A stretch of DNA of 42,528 bases, from NCBI GenBank assembly GCA_947176065.1, contig CAMWPB010000039.1, positions 1 through 42,528 of the forward strand. Direction: 5' to 3'. The notes under the pieces were generated by a model. It saw only the letters and a program-made list of their open reading frames with translations. It searched no databases and was not told the DNA's origin. The stretch is from an uncultured Lachnospiraceae bacterium (lineage in GTDB: Bacteria > Bacillota > Clostridia > Lachnospirales > Lachnospiraceae). This document shows positions 33,782 to 42,528 of this stretch, piece after piece (within the stretch, counting starts at the first letter, position 1; every line of letters starts with the position of its first letter). The position numbers were made by a program, and so were the translations under genes.

Positions 33782-35218
33782 CTATATCATTGCTTTCTTA
33801 TATTTCTTTGCTTTATCAACAAATGCTCTTGCAAAAACTGCATTTGACGGATAATATAAATGCGGAAACCCCATCCACTGTGTTTCATTTTCTATAATAC
33901 AGGAATATTCTTTTCCTGTCACTGGCTTGGCTGCTATTACATCCGCTCCATTATAGGTACTGTCATAATAATGAAATTCATGTCCTTTTATACCCTCACC
34001 ATTGAATAGAAAATTCTTTTGCTTTTCCCGAAGTTCTATGTAACCGAAACGAACCAGTTTTCCAGTATAAAAGCAGGTTGCAGGAATAACCCCTGCCATA
34101 TCATAACAAAGTCCTTCTTTATCTTTCAAGAAAGAATGTAAATACATAAAACCGCCGCACTCTGCCACGATTGGCATTTCACTTTCCACCGCGTTTTTGA
34201 CTGCCTCACGCATTTTCGTATTTGTACTAAGTTGCTTTGCATAAACTTCTGGATACCCGCCCCCAATTAACAGGGCATGACATCCTTCCGGCAGTTTTTC
34301 ATCCCGCAACGGAGAAAAATACCTTATCTTTGCACCATATTCCTCCAACAAGTGAATATTATCGGCATAATAGAAACAAAAGGCTTCATCTTTTGCCACT
34401 GCAATCGTTGGACGGCTATCCCAGACAGCAACTCCTTTCATTACGTCACTGACTGCTTTCTCAAGATTTATGTCTCCGTAACTGTCAATCAGCGCTTCTC
34501 CCGTCAGTGTTTCATCAAATTCCAGTTCTTCCGCGTTTTCCGCTATTTCTTTTATGCTCTCTATGGAGACGGTTTTTGAAAATAATTCCGAAGCTGCCTG
34601 TAATTTCTCTTTTATATGATTCACTTCATATGGCAGAAAAAGTCCCAAGTGCCTGCTCTCAAAATGCAGTTCCTCTTTTTCTGGCAAAAATCCGATCAAT
34701 CTGGTTTGCAATTCTTCCTCTATCAATGGTTTTAATGTTTCATAATATCCTTTTGACATCCTGTTCAGTATGATGCCCTTTATCAGATGTTCTTTATCAT
34801 AATTAAGAAATCCTGCTATCAATGGTACAATGGAACGCCCCATCCCCTTCGCATCAATAACAAGCACAATCGGTGTCTTTGTCACTTCCGCAAGATGATA
34901 GGATGAACCTTCTTGCCTGACTCCCCCTAACCCGTCATATAACCCCATAACACCCTCAAAAACTGCAAAGTCCATTTTTTTTGCACTATTGTGAAAAAGT
35001 TCTCTTGTTTTTTCTTTATCTGTAAAGAAAGTGTCCAGATTTTTTGCTGGAACATCTATTATCTTTTCATGAAACATCGGATCAATATAATCCGGTCCGC
35101 ATTTATAAGAAGCCACCTTCCAGCCGCAATCCTTTAGTACTTGAAGCAAGGCGCAGGTGACTACTGTTTTTCCGCTTCCGCTTTTCGGGGCGGCAATCAT
35201 AACTCTTTTTATTTTCAT
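33782..35218 (-). CDS. cbiA: Cobyrinate a,c-diamide synthase
   Basis: 478 residues from ATG 35218 (AAAGG upstream). The N-terminal P-loop domain has APKSGSGKTVVTCALLQVL, followed by SYKCGPDYIDPMFHE and FEGVMGLYDGLGG, all typical of CbiA/CobB. The C-terminal class I glutamine amidotransferase domain carries the nucleophile Cys in VAECGGFMYL and the GFPHLYYPSN end. It amidates the a and c side chains of cobyrinate using ATP and glutamine. It lies 7 bases after the cbiJ-ET fusion. Confidence 0.93.
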   Translation of the reverse strand: MKIKRVMIAAPKSGSGKTVVTCALLQVLKDCGWKVASYKCGPDYIDPMFHEKIIDVPAKNLDTFFTDKEKTRELFHNSAKKMDFAVFEGVMGLYDGLGGVRQEGSSYHLAEVTKTPIVLVIDAKGMGRSIVPLIAGFLNYDKEHLIKGIILNRMSKGYYETLKPLIEEELQTRLIGFLPEKEELHFESRHLGLFLPYEVNHIKEKLQAASELFSKTVSIESIKEIAENAEELEFDETLTGEALIDSYGDINLEKAVSDVMKGVAVWDSRPTIAVAKDEAFCFYYADNIHLLEEYGAKIRYFSPLRDEKLPEGCHALLIGGGYPEVYAKQLSTNTKMREAVKNAVESEMPIVAECGGFMYLHSFLKDKEGLCYDMAGVIPATCFYTGKLVRFGYIELREKQKNFLFNGEGIKGHEFHYYDSTYNGADVIAAKPVTGKEYSCIIENETQWMGFPHLYYPSNAVFARAFVDKAKKYKKAMI

Positions 35219-35225
35219 GCAAATA

Positions 35226-37301
35226 TCACGCCTTTCTTTCAGGCTCTTCGTCACAGAAATCAAATGCACAAATCCAAACCGGATTCTCGGACTGCATCAA
35301 ATGATAACCTCCTGCTTTTTTTGCCCTGCTTACCTGTAATTGTACTACCTCTTCCTCTTTTATCATATCATCCATAGATAAAATCTCTCTCATTTCACAA
35401 ATTGTCTCCATACTGACAGCATTTACCACAACCCTCATGTTGGGATTCATCTGTCGGAGTGACACCAGTATTTCCTTTAATCTGCCGCAACTTCCTCCTA
35501 TAAATGCGTGTGTCGCCGTTGGAAGTCCAGCTAATCCCTCCGGCGCCCTCGACTGCACTACTGTTATATTTTGCAGTGCAAACTTCTTTTTATTTTTTTC
35601 AATCAAAGAAACTGCCTCCGGATTCTGTTCCACCGCATACACCTGTATATCGTCAGAAATGCTCGCCATTTCTATTGCGATAGAACCGGTGCCACTGCCA
35701 ATGTCATAAACTACCGCCTTTTCTCTTAATCGCAGCTTACAGATACTAACTTCTCGAATCTCTTCTTTTGTCATAGGAACCCTGTCCCTGATAAACTGTC
35801 CATCTGCAATACCATGTGTCAATCTTCTTTGCATAGCATACGGATTTTTGACAAAACATGTATATAAACCTTCCGCCTTCAATTCCATACACTCTAATGG
35901 CGTATGCCTCTCAATCCGCTGTTCCTCATAGGATAACTGATACCCTGTTATTATTTCGCATTTTTGCATCCCTGCATCTAACAACAGTTCTCCTAACTGA
36001 TTTATATCTTTCACACCAGATGTAATCAGAAATGTTTTTGGACTGCTTTTAATCCGGCGTACAAGGTTGCATATTTTTTTCCCATGTATACTGTAAACAG
36101 CCGCATCCTGATAGCTTTCTCCAATGCAGGACGCCAGATAAGCCACAGAAGAAATGCCCGGAAGAATACGCAAAGATGCCTCCAGGCGTCCTTCTTTAAT
36201 TTCTTTTTCCAGCGCCGCATATAGATACTGGCATCCGCTATAAAATCCACTATCTCCTGAAAAAAGAATCGCAACTTTTTTATTTTCCATAAATAAATTT
36301 TCACTCTGTAAATCATGCAGATAAGGAATAATCTGTTCTGCCTGATAAAAAGGATGTTTTTCTGCTTTAGAGCAGACAGTTCGAAGCATTCTCTCTGCCC
36401 CTAATAAAATACCTGTTTCACTGATTACCCTCTCTACTTCTTTCGTCAGACCGTTTGCATGTCCCATACCAATTCCTGCCAGAACAATTTCCATATTTCC
36501 ATTTATCTTCTTCTTTATTTGGAATTTTCCTCCTCTCATATCTTCAAGTTTTTGGCATATTTCAGAGAAAGAATACCCTTCGCTCTCTTTGGGACAGCCT
36601 ATTACAAATATCTTCGTTCCAGTTCTTTTTGCAGCGTTTATTTTTTCCTGATAACCACCGGGAACACCACTTTCTTTTGTTACCAGATAAGCTATTTCAT
36701 ATTGACGAATGATAGCTTCATTCATCTCCGTAGTAAATGGTCCCTGCATTGCAATGACCTGTTTCCCTTGAATGCCTTGCTCTATGCAAATTGAAAGACT
36801 TTCCACGCTTGGAAGTACCCTTACATACAATCTATGCTTTATCTCTTCAGAAACACAATATTTGTACAATTCCTTGCTTCCGGTAGTCAGGAGAATGTTT
36901 CCCTCCATATCTTCCAACGCTTTCACACACTCTTCATTTGTTTCAAAATAGGTAATGCCGTTTTCTCTTTCTGCAATGCCGTCTCTTTTCAACCTTAAAT
37001 AAGGAATTGATATTCCAATCTGCCCCATTTCTTTCAATGCTGCCTGTATATTACAGGTAATCTCCTTGGCAAAAGGATGTGTTGCATCTACCACAACATC
37101 AAATTTTCCATTGCTCAGGAATCTTTCTATTTGTTTCTGATTCATTCTTCCCTGATGTACTTTTACAAAGGGATGCTGTTTTAAAACAATTTCTCCATAC
37201 TCCGTTGCCACACAGATCGTATGATTTATTTCAGCCTCCGCAAGATATTCCGATAATTTTCTTCCTTCAGTTGTCCCTGCAAATATCAATATTTCTTTCA
37301 A
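35226..37301 (-). CDS. cbiJET: CbiJ-CbiE-CbiT triple fusion
   Basis: 691 residues from a TTG start with GAGG 8 bases upstream. Residues 1-258 are a precorrin-6A reductase (FAGTTEGRKLSEYLAE, VDATHPFAKEIT, LLTTGSKEL, MQGPFTTEMNEA). From Met270 a CbiE methyltransferase domain runs (EIVLAGIGMGHANGLT, LFSGDSGFYSG, LRILPGISSVAYLAS). From about 497 comes CbiT (GIADGQFIRDRVPMTKEEIR, SAM motif YDIGSGTGSIAIEMA). The three steps are reduction of the precorrin ring, C5/C15 methylation and C12 decarboxylation. CbiET (CobL) fusions are common; adding CbiJ in front is less so. It overlaps cbiH by 35 bases. Confidence 0.92.
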   Translation of the reverse strand: MKEILIFAGTTEGRKLSEYLAEAEINHTICVATEYGEIVLKQHPFVKVHQGRMNQKQIERFLSNGKFDVVVDATHPFAKEITCNIQAALKEMGQIGISIPYLRLKRDGIAERENGITYFETNEECVKALEDMEGNILLTTGSKELYKYCVSEEIKHRLYVRVLPSVESLSICIEQGIQGKQVIAMQGPFTTEMNEAIIRQYEIAYLVTKESGVPGGYQEKINAAKRTGTKIFVIGCPKESEGYSFSEICQKLEDMRGGKFQIKKKINGNMEIVLAGIGMGHANGLTKEVERVISETGILLGAERMLRTVCSKAEKHPFYQAEQIIPYLHDLQSENLFMENKKVAILFSGDSGFYSGCQYLYAALEKEIKEGRLEASLRILPGISSVAYLASCIGESYQDAAVYSIHGKKICNLVRRIKSSPKTFLITSGVKDINQLGELLLDAGMQKCEIITGYQLSYEEQRIERHTPLECMELKAEGLYTCFVKNPYAMQRRLTHGIADGQFIRDRVPMTKEEIREVSICKLRLREKAVVYDIGSGTGSIAIEMASISDDIQVYAVEQNPEAVSLIEKNKKKFALQNITVVQSRAPEGLAGLPTATHAFIGGSCGRLKEILVSLRQMNPNMRVVVNAVSMETICEMREILSMDDMIKEEEVVQLQVSRAKKAGGYHLMQSENPVWICAFDFCDEEPERKA

Positions 37302-38028
37302 TTTGATATCCTCGTTTCGTGATTAGTTTCCCATTTATGATTTCCGTTCCCGAACTCCCTATAAATACCGTGGTAAACATATTGACCTCCCTGTCCCTTA
37401 ACTCCTTTAAGGTACAGGTTTCCACTTTTGTTCCGTCTCTTCCTATATTTTCAACATATCCGCAGACTCGTTCCTCCTCCATGCTGCACAGTAAAATATC
37501 ACATGCCCTCATCAGATAATCTTTTCTTTTATGGCTGGACGGATTATACAGTACTATGACAAAATCACCTTCTGCGGCTGCATATAACCTTTTTTCAATC
37601 CTCTCCCACGGTGTCAGCAGATCACTTAGGCTTATGACACAGAAGTCATGGTTCAGTGGCGCTCCCAGAACTGCCGCTCCACTGCTCGCCGCAGTAATCC
37701 CTGCGATGACATGAAGTTCTGTTTTCGGATATGCTTTCCCTATCTCGTACATCAAAGACGCCATCCCATAAATTCCCGCATCACCGCTACATACAAGGGC
37801 TACTTTTTTCCCTTTTTCAGCTTCCTCAAAACACAGCCTGCACCGCTCCTCCTCCTGACGCATCGGTGTGGATAACAGTTCTTTCCCCTGAAAACGTCCG
37901 CCAAGCAGCTTTAAATATAATGTGTAACCAACAATCACATCTGACTGGTCTAACACATTCAATGCTTCTTCTGTCATCATTTCTTCCCTGCCCGGTCCCA
38001 TTCCTACGATATAAATTCTATTTGCCAT
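37267..38028 (-). CDS. cbiH: Cobalt-precorrin-3 C17-methyltransferase
   Basis: 253 residues from ATG 38028, inside the end of cbiG. The tetrapyrrole methylase fold is shown by IYIVGMGPGREEMMTEEALN at the N-terminus, VALVCSGDAGIYGMASLMYE, HVIAGITAASSGAAVLGAPL and the DFVIVLYNPSSHKRKD block specific to CbiH/CobJ. It methylates C17 and contracts the ring. It is part of an operon with overlapping genes on both sides. Confidence 0.93.
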   Translation of the reverse strand: MANRIYIVGMGPGREEMMTEEALNVLDQSDVIVGYTLYLKLLGGRFQGKELLSTPMRQEEERCRLCFEEAEKGKKVALVCSGDAGIYGMASLMYEIGKAYPKTELHVIAGITAASSGAAVLGAPLNHDFCVISLSDLLTPWERIEKRLYAAAEGDFVIVLYNPSSHKRKDYLMRACDILLCSMEEERVCGYVENIGRDGTKVETCTLKELRDREVNMFTTVFIGSSGTEIINGKLITKRGYQIERNIDICRDN

Positions 38029-39082
38029 CGAAACATACCTTCCATTCTCTCCTCGCAATCGCAATTGTCATCCCATTTTCCGCAACTTTTGGAAGGGTCA
38101 GTTTTCCCTCTTCTCCACAGGCTTTCACTGCCGCCCTTTCACAAACATTGTCAACTCCTACCTGTTCCCTGACAAACGAGGACTTTGCAAAATTTCCATT
38201 TACTCTTTGTAATTCTTCTGCCGTATAGGTAAGAAATGGAATCCCTTCTTTTCGACACCATTCAATGATCCCCTGTTCATCTCGCTTTTGCAAAATAGAG
38301 GAAAGCGCGAAAATCTGCATGATAGAAATTCCCATTTCATTTATTGCCTTGAAAATAAAATCATCAATTTCATTTACATTTTTACCTCTTTTACAGCCGA
38401 TTCCTATGACATACTCCTGCGGTTTCAGCAAAAGAGAAGTATCAAACATATCATCTTTTGAAGTAACCACAACATCAACAAAACCCACAGGCGGATATGG
38501 AACAAACCGTATGTCTGACTCTCCCCCAATGATTTCATGCCCCGCTTCTATGGACATCGTAATTTCTCTTCCGGCTAATACTTTTGAAGACACTTTGGCA
38601 ATCCCGTCTTTATTTGCAATAGATAGGCTATTTCTTTTTGCAAACAAATCCACAGCAAATTTTTTATTGATATCTGTCGCTGTAGTAATCACAGGTTCTG
38701 TCCCTGTTTTCGCTGCTATAAGGTTTGCAAGATCGTTTGCACCGCCCATATGTCCTGATAAAATCGGAATGACATATTTCCCTTTTTCATCCATTACAAG
38801 CACAGGAACATCATGTAGTTTATCTGTAAGAAATGGGGCTACTGCCCTGACTGCAATTCCACAGGCACCTATAAACAATAGGGCGTTTTGTTCCTGAATC
38901 CGTTCCTTTGCCCAATCTCCAACAGATGTTTTTACAAATAAAATGTCTGTATAAATATCTTCATTTGCGCTTGCCTCACATTTTGTATATAATCCGATTT
39001 CTAATTCCCTCTCCAACAATTTTACAATACTTTCCGAAAGTTGTTTTCCATTTTCCGTAAAGCTAATAATACTTAATCTCAT
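38018..39082 (-). CDS. cbiG: Cobalt-precorrin-5A hydrolase
   Basis: 354 residues. The N-terminal part reads LSIISFTENGKQLSESIVKL, the central domain FIGACGIAVRAVAPFLTDK with PILSGHMGGANDLANLIA, and the C-terminal domain YVIGIGCKRGKNVNEIDDFI, all hallmarks of CbiG. It opens the delta-lactone of cobalt-precorrin-5A with loss of acetaldehyde. Its start overlaps the cbiF stop as ATGA. Confidence 0.92.
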   Translation of the reverse strand: MRLSIISFTENGKQLSESIVKLLERELEIGLYTKCEASANEDIYTDILFVKTSVGDWAKERIQEQNALLFIGACGIAVRAVAPFLTDKLHDVPVLVMDEKGKYVIPILSGHMGGANDLANLIAAKTGTEPVITTATDINKKFAVDLFAKRNSLSIANKDGIAKVSSKVLAGREITMSIEAGHEIIGGESDIRFVPYPPVGFVDVVVTSKDDMFDTSLLLKPQEYVIGIGCKRGKNVNEIDDFIFKAINEMGISIMQIFALSSILQKRDEQGIIEWCRKEGIPFLTYTAEELQRVNGNFAKSSFVREQVGVDNVCERAAVKACGEEGKLTLPKVAENGMTIAIARREWKVCFDGK

Positions 39083-39843
39083 TCTTTTCGCTTTGCCTCC
39101 CGGTACTCAGTCGAAAAATCCTGCGCATATAACCTTGATTTTCTGTACTGCTGGTGAGCGATTGCATCTCCGACCAATATCAGGGCTGTTTTCGTAATCC
39201 TATGTTCTACTGATACATCATATAATGTCTCAATCGTACACAGATATGCCTCCTCCTCAGCCCAAGTTGCCTTATAAACAAGCGCTGCCGGTGTAGTCTC
39301 CTTATACCCACCCTCAATTAGCCGTTTACTTAATTCCCGAATCATTCCGGCACTTAAATAAATTGCCATAGATGCCTTATGTGCTGCAAAGCTCTCAATA
39401 CTTTCCCTATCCGGCACTTTCGTTCTGCCTTCCATTCTTGTAATAATCAGGGATTGTGAAATTTCCGGCAATGTATATTCAAGATTCAGGGATGCCGCTG
39501 CGCCAAAACAGGCGCTTACCCCCGGACAGCTCTCATAAGAAATGCCCAGCGCATCCAACTCATCCATCTGTTCCCTGACCGCACCATAGATACTCGGCTC
39601 TCCGGTATGCAGGCGGACAGTTGTTTTTCCTTCGGTTTCCGCACCGGAGATAATCTGTATCACTTCTTCTAATGTTAGTTTAGCACTGTTATGTATCTCG
39701 CAGTTTTTTCTTGCATATGCAAGCAGTTCCGGATTCACCAAAGAACCTGCATAAATAATCACATCTGCCTGTTCTAATAAGCGCATTCCCCTAACTGTTA
39801 TTAAATCTACTGCACCTGTTCCTGCCCCAACAAAATAAACCAT
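39079..39843 (-). CDS. cbiF: Cobalt-precorrin-4 C11-methyltransferase
   Basis: 254 residues. MVYFVGAGTGAVDLITVRGM is the CbiF/CobM start, followed by QADVIIYAGSLVNPELLAYA, the SAM-binding RLHTGEPSIYGAVREQMDEL, and SCPGVSACFGAAASLNLEYT. It methylates C11 with SAM. It starts within cbiD (37-base overlap) and ends overlapping cbiG, so translation of the three is linked. Confidence 0.95.
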   Translation of the reverse strand: MVYFVGAGTGAVDLITVRGMRLLEQADVIIYAGSLVNPELLAYARKNCEIHNSAKLTLEEVIQIISGAETEGKTTVRLHTGEPSIYGAVREQMDELDALGISYESCPGVSACFGAAASLNLEYTLPEISQSLIITRMEGRTKVPDRESIESFAAHKASMAIYLSAGMIRELSKRLIEGGYKETTPAALVYKATWAEEEAYLCTIETLYDVSVEHRITKTALILVGDAIAHQQYRKSRLYAQDFSTEYREAKRKE

Positions 39844-40988
39844 TCCTCTGCCCCCTTACTTTTTGCCAGTTCCCCATATTCATTGGAAAATAGAATACAA
39901 TCTGTTTTCATTTTTCCTCCGGCGCGGTTTTCCATATAATAGCAGATACGCTCTGCAATCTGTTCCATGACCTGCTGCAATTTCCCGCTTTCCTCTATAA
40001 CAGATATTGCTTCTTCCGTTGTCACGCATTCCAATATTCTTCTTACCTGTAAAGGTTCTATCTGCTCCTTTACAGAAAATGCCGCAAGAAGCTCCATTCT
40101 GCAATCTGCTTCTTTGGAATGGGTATTCATGATTCCACCTGCAACCTTAATCAGCTTGCCTATGTGTCCAGTCAGGAGCATTTTCTGAAATCCCATTTCC
40201 ACTGCCATATCAATGGTTGTACCGATAAAATTACTGCATTTCACGCTTTTGTCCAAATCATATCCATATGTTTTCCTCATAAACTCTAAACCATAATTCC
40301 CCGGCGAAACAGCAACATAATCAAATCCTAAAACCCTTCTTTGACGCAATTCTACCCGAATGGTATCAATCAGCGCCTGACTGCTCATAGGTTCTACAAT
40401 ACCACTCGTCCCTAATATGGAAATACCTCCCACAATGCCAAGCCTTGGGTTAAAAGTACGTTCGCACAGCTTTTCACCTTCCGGCACTGAAATCTCAATC
40501 CGCAAGCTGCCTTTATAATCCACCAGTCTGCAAACTTCTAATACTTCTTTTTTTATCATCTCCCTCGGAACACGATTAATTGCTGCGTTGCCTACAGGCT
40601 GGTCAAGTCCCGGTTTTGTCACTCTCCCCACACCTGTTCCGCCTTCAATGATGATTTCTTGTTTTGCATTTATATCCATCTGCGCGTTGCAACGCGCACT
40701 CAAATCAATAGGTTGAAAATGCTTTTCTTTCAACCTTTCTTCTGCATACAAAACTTTCGCATAAATCCATGTACCTGTTGTAATATCCGGATCGTCCCCG
40801 CCATCTTTTTCTACCGCACAACTCGCTTCATTTTCGCTGCACTTGATATCCAGAAGTTTTGCATTGTACAATATACCCTTTGGCGTTTCTATTGTAATTT
40901 CCGTCTTTTTTAATCCTGTCAGCAGCATATAAGCTGCGGCTTTTGCAGCCGCTGCCGCACAGCTTCCAGTCGTAAATCCATATCGCAT
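39807..40988 (-). CDS. cbiD: Cobalt-precorrin-5B C1-methyltransferase
   Basis: 393 residues. The diagnostic start MRYGFTTGSCAAAAAKAAAY is present, with the glycine-rich GGTGVGRVTKPGLDQPVGNA block, GISILGTSGIVEPMS and the LTGHIGKLIKVAGGIMNTHS segment. CbiD methylates C1, a step found only in the anaerobic (early cobalt) pathway, so it shows that this cluster is of the anaerobic type. AAGGAAAA stands before the ATG; it begins 15 bases after cbiC. Confidence 0.95.
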   Translation of the reverse strand: MRYGFTTGSCAAAAAKAAAYMLLTGLKKTEITIETPKGILYNAKLLDIKCSENEASCAVEKDGGDDPDITTGTWIYAKVLYAEERLKEKHFQPIDLSARCNAQMDINAKQEIIIEGGTGVGRVTKPGLDQPVGNAAINRVPREMIKKEVLEVCRLVDYKGSLRIEISVPEGEKLCERTFNPRLGIVGGISILGTSGIVEPMSSQALIDTIRVELRQRRVLGFDYVAVSPGNYGLEFMRKTYGYDLDKSVKCSNFIGTTIDMAVEMGFQKMLLTGHIGKLIKVAGGIMNTHSKEADCRMELLAAFSVKEQIEPLQVRRILECVTTEEAISVIEESGKLQQVMEQIAERICYYMENRAGGKMKTDCILFSNEYGELAKSKGAEEWFILLGQEQVQ

Positions 40989-41003
40989 TTTAATTTTTCC
41001 TTC

Positions 41004-41639
41004 TTACACTTGATACAATACGGCATTACAAATTGCCGCAGCGATATTACTTCCACCTTTTCGCCCTCTGTTAATGATGTATGGAATATTTGTTTTCAAT
41101 ATAAGTTCTTTTGCCGCTTCCACATTAACAAATCCCACCGGAACGCCAATAATAAAGGCTGGCTTCCAATCCATTTTTTCCGTCATTTCATACAGCTTTA
41201 TCAGAGCAGTTGGCGCATTGCCGATTGCAAAAACAACTGGTTTTTCAATTGCTGCTGCTTTTTCCATACTGACCGCTGCCCGTGTCACATTTCTTTGCTT
41301 CGCCAGAAGCGCAACCTCTTCATCCGCCATAAAACAATGCGCCTCCCCACCAAACTTTGCAAGTACCTTTTTATTGATTCCTGCCAATGCCATATTGGTA
41401 TCAGTTACTATATCAGCTCCGTTTTTTATCAACTTTTTCAAGATCTCCACTGCTCCTTTGGAATAGCAAAGTGTTTCGGCATAATCAAAGTCTGCGCTGG
41501 TATGTATTACCCGTTTTGTAATTAACTCTTCCTCTTTTGGGAGCCTGATATTTCTCTTTAAAAGTTCTTCTGTAATGATCTTGAAGCTGCGCTTTTCAAT
41601 TTCCTCCGGCGGCAGATATTCTATTTTAGAATGTTCCAT
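41004..41639 (-). CDS. cbiC: Cobalt-precorrin-8 methylmutase
   Basis: 211 residues from ATG 41639, where the usual N-terminus (IEYLPPEEIEKRSFKII) begins. A GTG at 41681 overlaps the cobD stop as GTGA and would add 14 residues; it may help coupling. VIHTSADFDYAETL holds the catalytic His of this family. TDTNMALAGINKKVL and GNAPTALIKLYE, with IGVPVGFVNVEAAKE, complete the pattern. It moves the methyl group from C11 to C12, giving cobyrinate. Confidence 0.94.
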   Translation of the reverse strand: MEHSKIEYLPPEEIEKRSFKIITEELLKRNIRLPKEEELITKRVIHTSADFDYAETLCYSKGAVEILKKLIKNGADIVTDTNMALAGINKKVLAKFGGEAHCFMADEEVALLAKQRNVTRAAVSMEKAAAIEKPVVFAIGNAPTALIKLYEMTEKMDWKPAFIIGVPVGFVNVEAAKELILKTNIPYIINRGRKGGSNIAAAICNAVLYQV

Positions 41640-41677
41640 TTCATTACCCCACAATTTTTCTACACTAGAACCACACT

Positions 41678-42528
41678 TCACAAGGATTCTATTGCCTCGA
41701 ATAAAATCTCATTTTCTTCCCTGCTCTTTACCGCAATACGGTAAAATCCTTTTCCTAATCCCTTGAAATTACTGCAATCCCTGATTAAAATTCCTCTTTT
41801 CAGCAACTTCTCATATAAAGGTTTATCACTGTATATAGTGATAAAATTCGATACAGACGGAAATGTCTTTAATCCTAACTGCATAAGTCTTTTTGCCATA
41901 AACTGTCGTTCTTTTACAATATAGTTTTTCGTGTCCGAAATAAACTCTGCCTGCTTAGCACATATACATCCCGCTTCTTGCGCAAAACAGGAAATGTTCC
42001 ATTCAGGGAGTTGTCTTGCTATTTTTGTATGTACCGCCTTACTTTTACATACCAGATACCCTAAGCGCACTCCCGGAATCGTAAAAATTTTTGTAAACGC
42101 CCTCACAAGTATCAGATGTTCAAATGTCCGGGTCTCAGGCAGTAAAGAAAACTGATTCCCACAAAATTCAATAAAACATTCATCTACAACCACATAAATC
42201 CCTTTATCTCTGCAATGTAGCAACAGTTTTTTTATCATCTCTATATCTAAAAGGTTTCCAATTGGATTATTGGGATTGGCAAGAAAAAGTATATCCACAT
42301 CTTCCGTCAGGATACGGTTCATATCCTCTGCCACACAAAAGTTATTTTCCTGCTTCATCTCATAATAAATAATGTCACTGACTACTGATTTTGCCGCATA
42401 TTCATAACCATAAAAGGAAGGCACCGGTATCACGACTTTTTCTGGTTTTATGCCATGAACAATCGCCATAAATAGTTCTGATGCCCCATTTCCGAATAGC
42501 AAATATTCCTTTGGCACTCCAAGAAATG
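41678..42528 (-). CDS. cobD: Threonine-phosphate decarboxylase, cut at the window edge
   Basis: The frame is open to the window end (FLGVPKEYLLFGNGASELF at the edge), so about 70-80 N-terminal residues lie outside. It is a fold-type I PLP enzyme: FLANPNNPIGNLL, VVDECFIEFC with the PLP Asp, and RAFTKIFTIPGVRLGYLVCK with the Schiff-base Lys. It closely resembles histidinol-phosphate aminotransferase, but the context and EYLLFGNGASEL favour CobD, which makes the aminopropanol phosphate used in the nucleotide loop. First gene of the visible operon; its promoter is outside. Confidence 0.85.
   Translation of the reverse strand, partial: FLGVPKEYLLFGNGASELFMAIVHGIKPEKVVIPVPSFYGYEYAAKSVVSDIIYYEMKQENNFCVAEDMNRILTEDVDILFLANPNNPIGNLLDIEMIKKLLLHCRDKGIYVVVDECFIEFCGNQFSLLPETRTFEHLILVRAFTKIFTIPGVRLGYLVCKSKAVHTKIARQLPEWNISCFAQEAGCICAKQAEFISDTKNYIVKERQFMAKRLMQLGLKTFPSVSNFITIYSDKPLYEKLLKRGILIRDCSNFKGLGKGFYRIAVKSREENEILFEAIESL

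Noticed and set aside
33782..42528. Cobalamin riboswitch
   Set aside because: Genes overlap or abut throughout the visible operon, so there is no room for one; its leader is outside the window.

Overview
The window looks like a chromosomal segment of a gut Clostridia species, probably Lachnospiraceae. The grounds are a choloylglycine (bile salt) hydrolase, anaerobic-pathway cobalamin genes, a Tn916-family integrase/excisionase pair, LytTR/GHKL signalling, strong AGGAGG ribosome sites and many ATGA start/stop overlaps. This placement is inferred from gene content only. No rRNA, tRNA, CRISPR array or insertion sequence was seen.

Layout. 1-1.5 kb holds decaying genes: an alpha/beta hydrolase fragment, a YxeA-family secreted protein, and a HEPN/MNT toxin-antitoxin pair whose HEPN gene has lost its middle. 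1.5-3.6 kb is a PHP phosphoesterase coupled to an MFS transporter. 3.7-9.0 kb is a BceAB-like ABC transporter divergent from a LytTR response regulator and GHKL kinase. Between them lie three LytTR-type boxes, a palindrome and three perfect hairpins in tandem. 9.0-16.3 kb is one long leftward gene run: MBOAT acyltransferase, SGNH-like protein, OmpR-type regulator, HisKA kinase, ABC ATPase and FtsX-like permease. It reads as an envelope-modification plus peptide-stress module. 16.3-28 kb is mixed housekeeping and accessory content: bile salt hydrolase, chemoreceptor, GNAT, cupin with convergent AraC regulator, DegV, a KTSC-helicase-nuclease fusion, a PfkB kinase, a MATE pump and a cardiolipin synthase fragment ending in a C10 tract.

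28.2-33.5 kb carries two overlapping small ORFs meeting at an A10 run, then a Tn916-like int/xis pair and a divergent STAND NTPase with C-terminal helical (TPR-like) repeats. The latter looks like a very small integrative element with a defence-like cargo. Its ends could not be fixed. 33.5-42.5 kb is the tail of an anaerobic cobalamin operon read leftwards: cobD (cut by the window edge), cbiC, cbiD, cbiF, cbiG, cbiH, a cbiJ-cbiE-cbiT triple fusion, cbiA and a small cysteine-rich protein. This part is visibly more AT-rich than the first 26 kb. Its promoter, and any cobalamin riboswitch, would lie beyond the right edge.

The best candidates for something undescribed are the int-xis-STAND mini-element, the KTSC-helicase-nuclease, and the LytTR-box/hairpin intergenic region. 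All functional statements come from motif recognition by eye; no search or computation was run.
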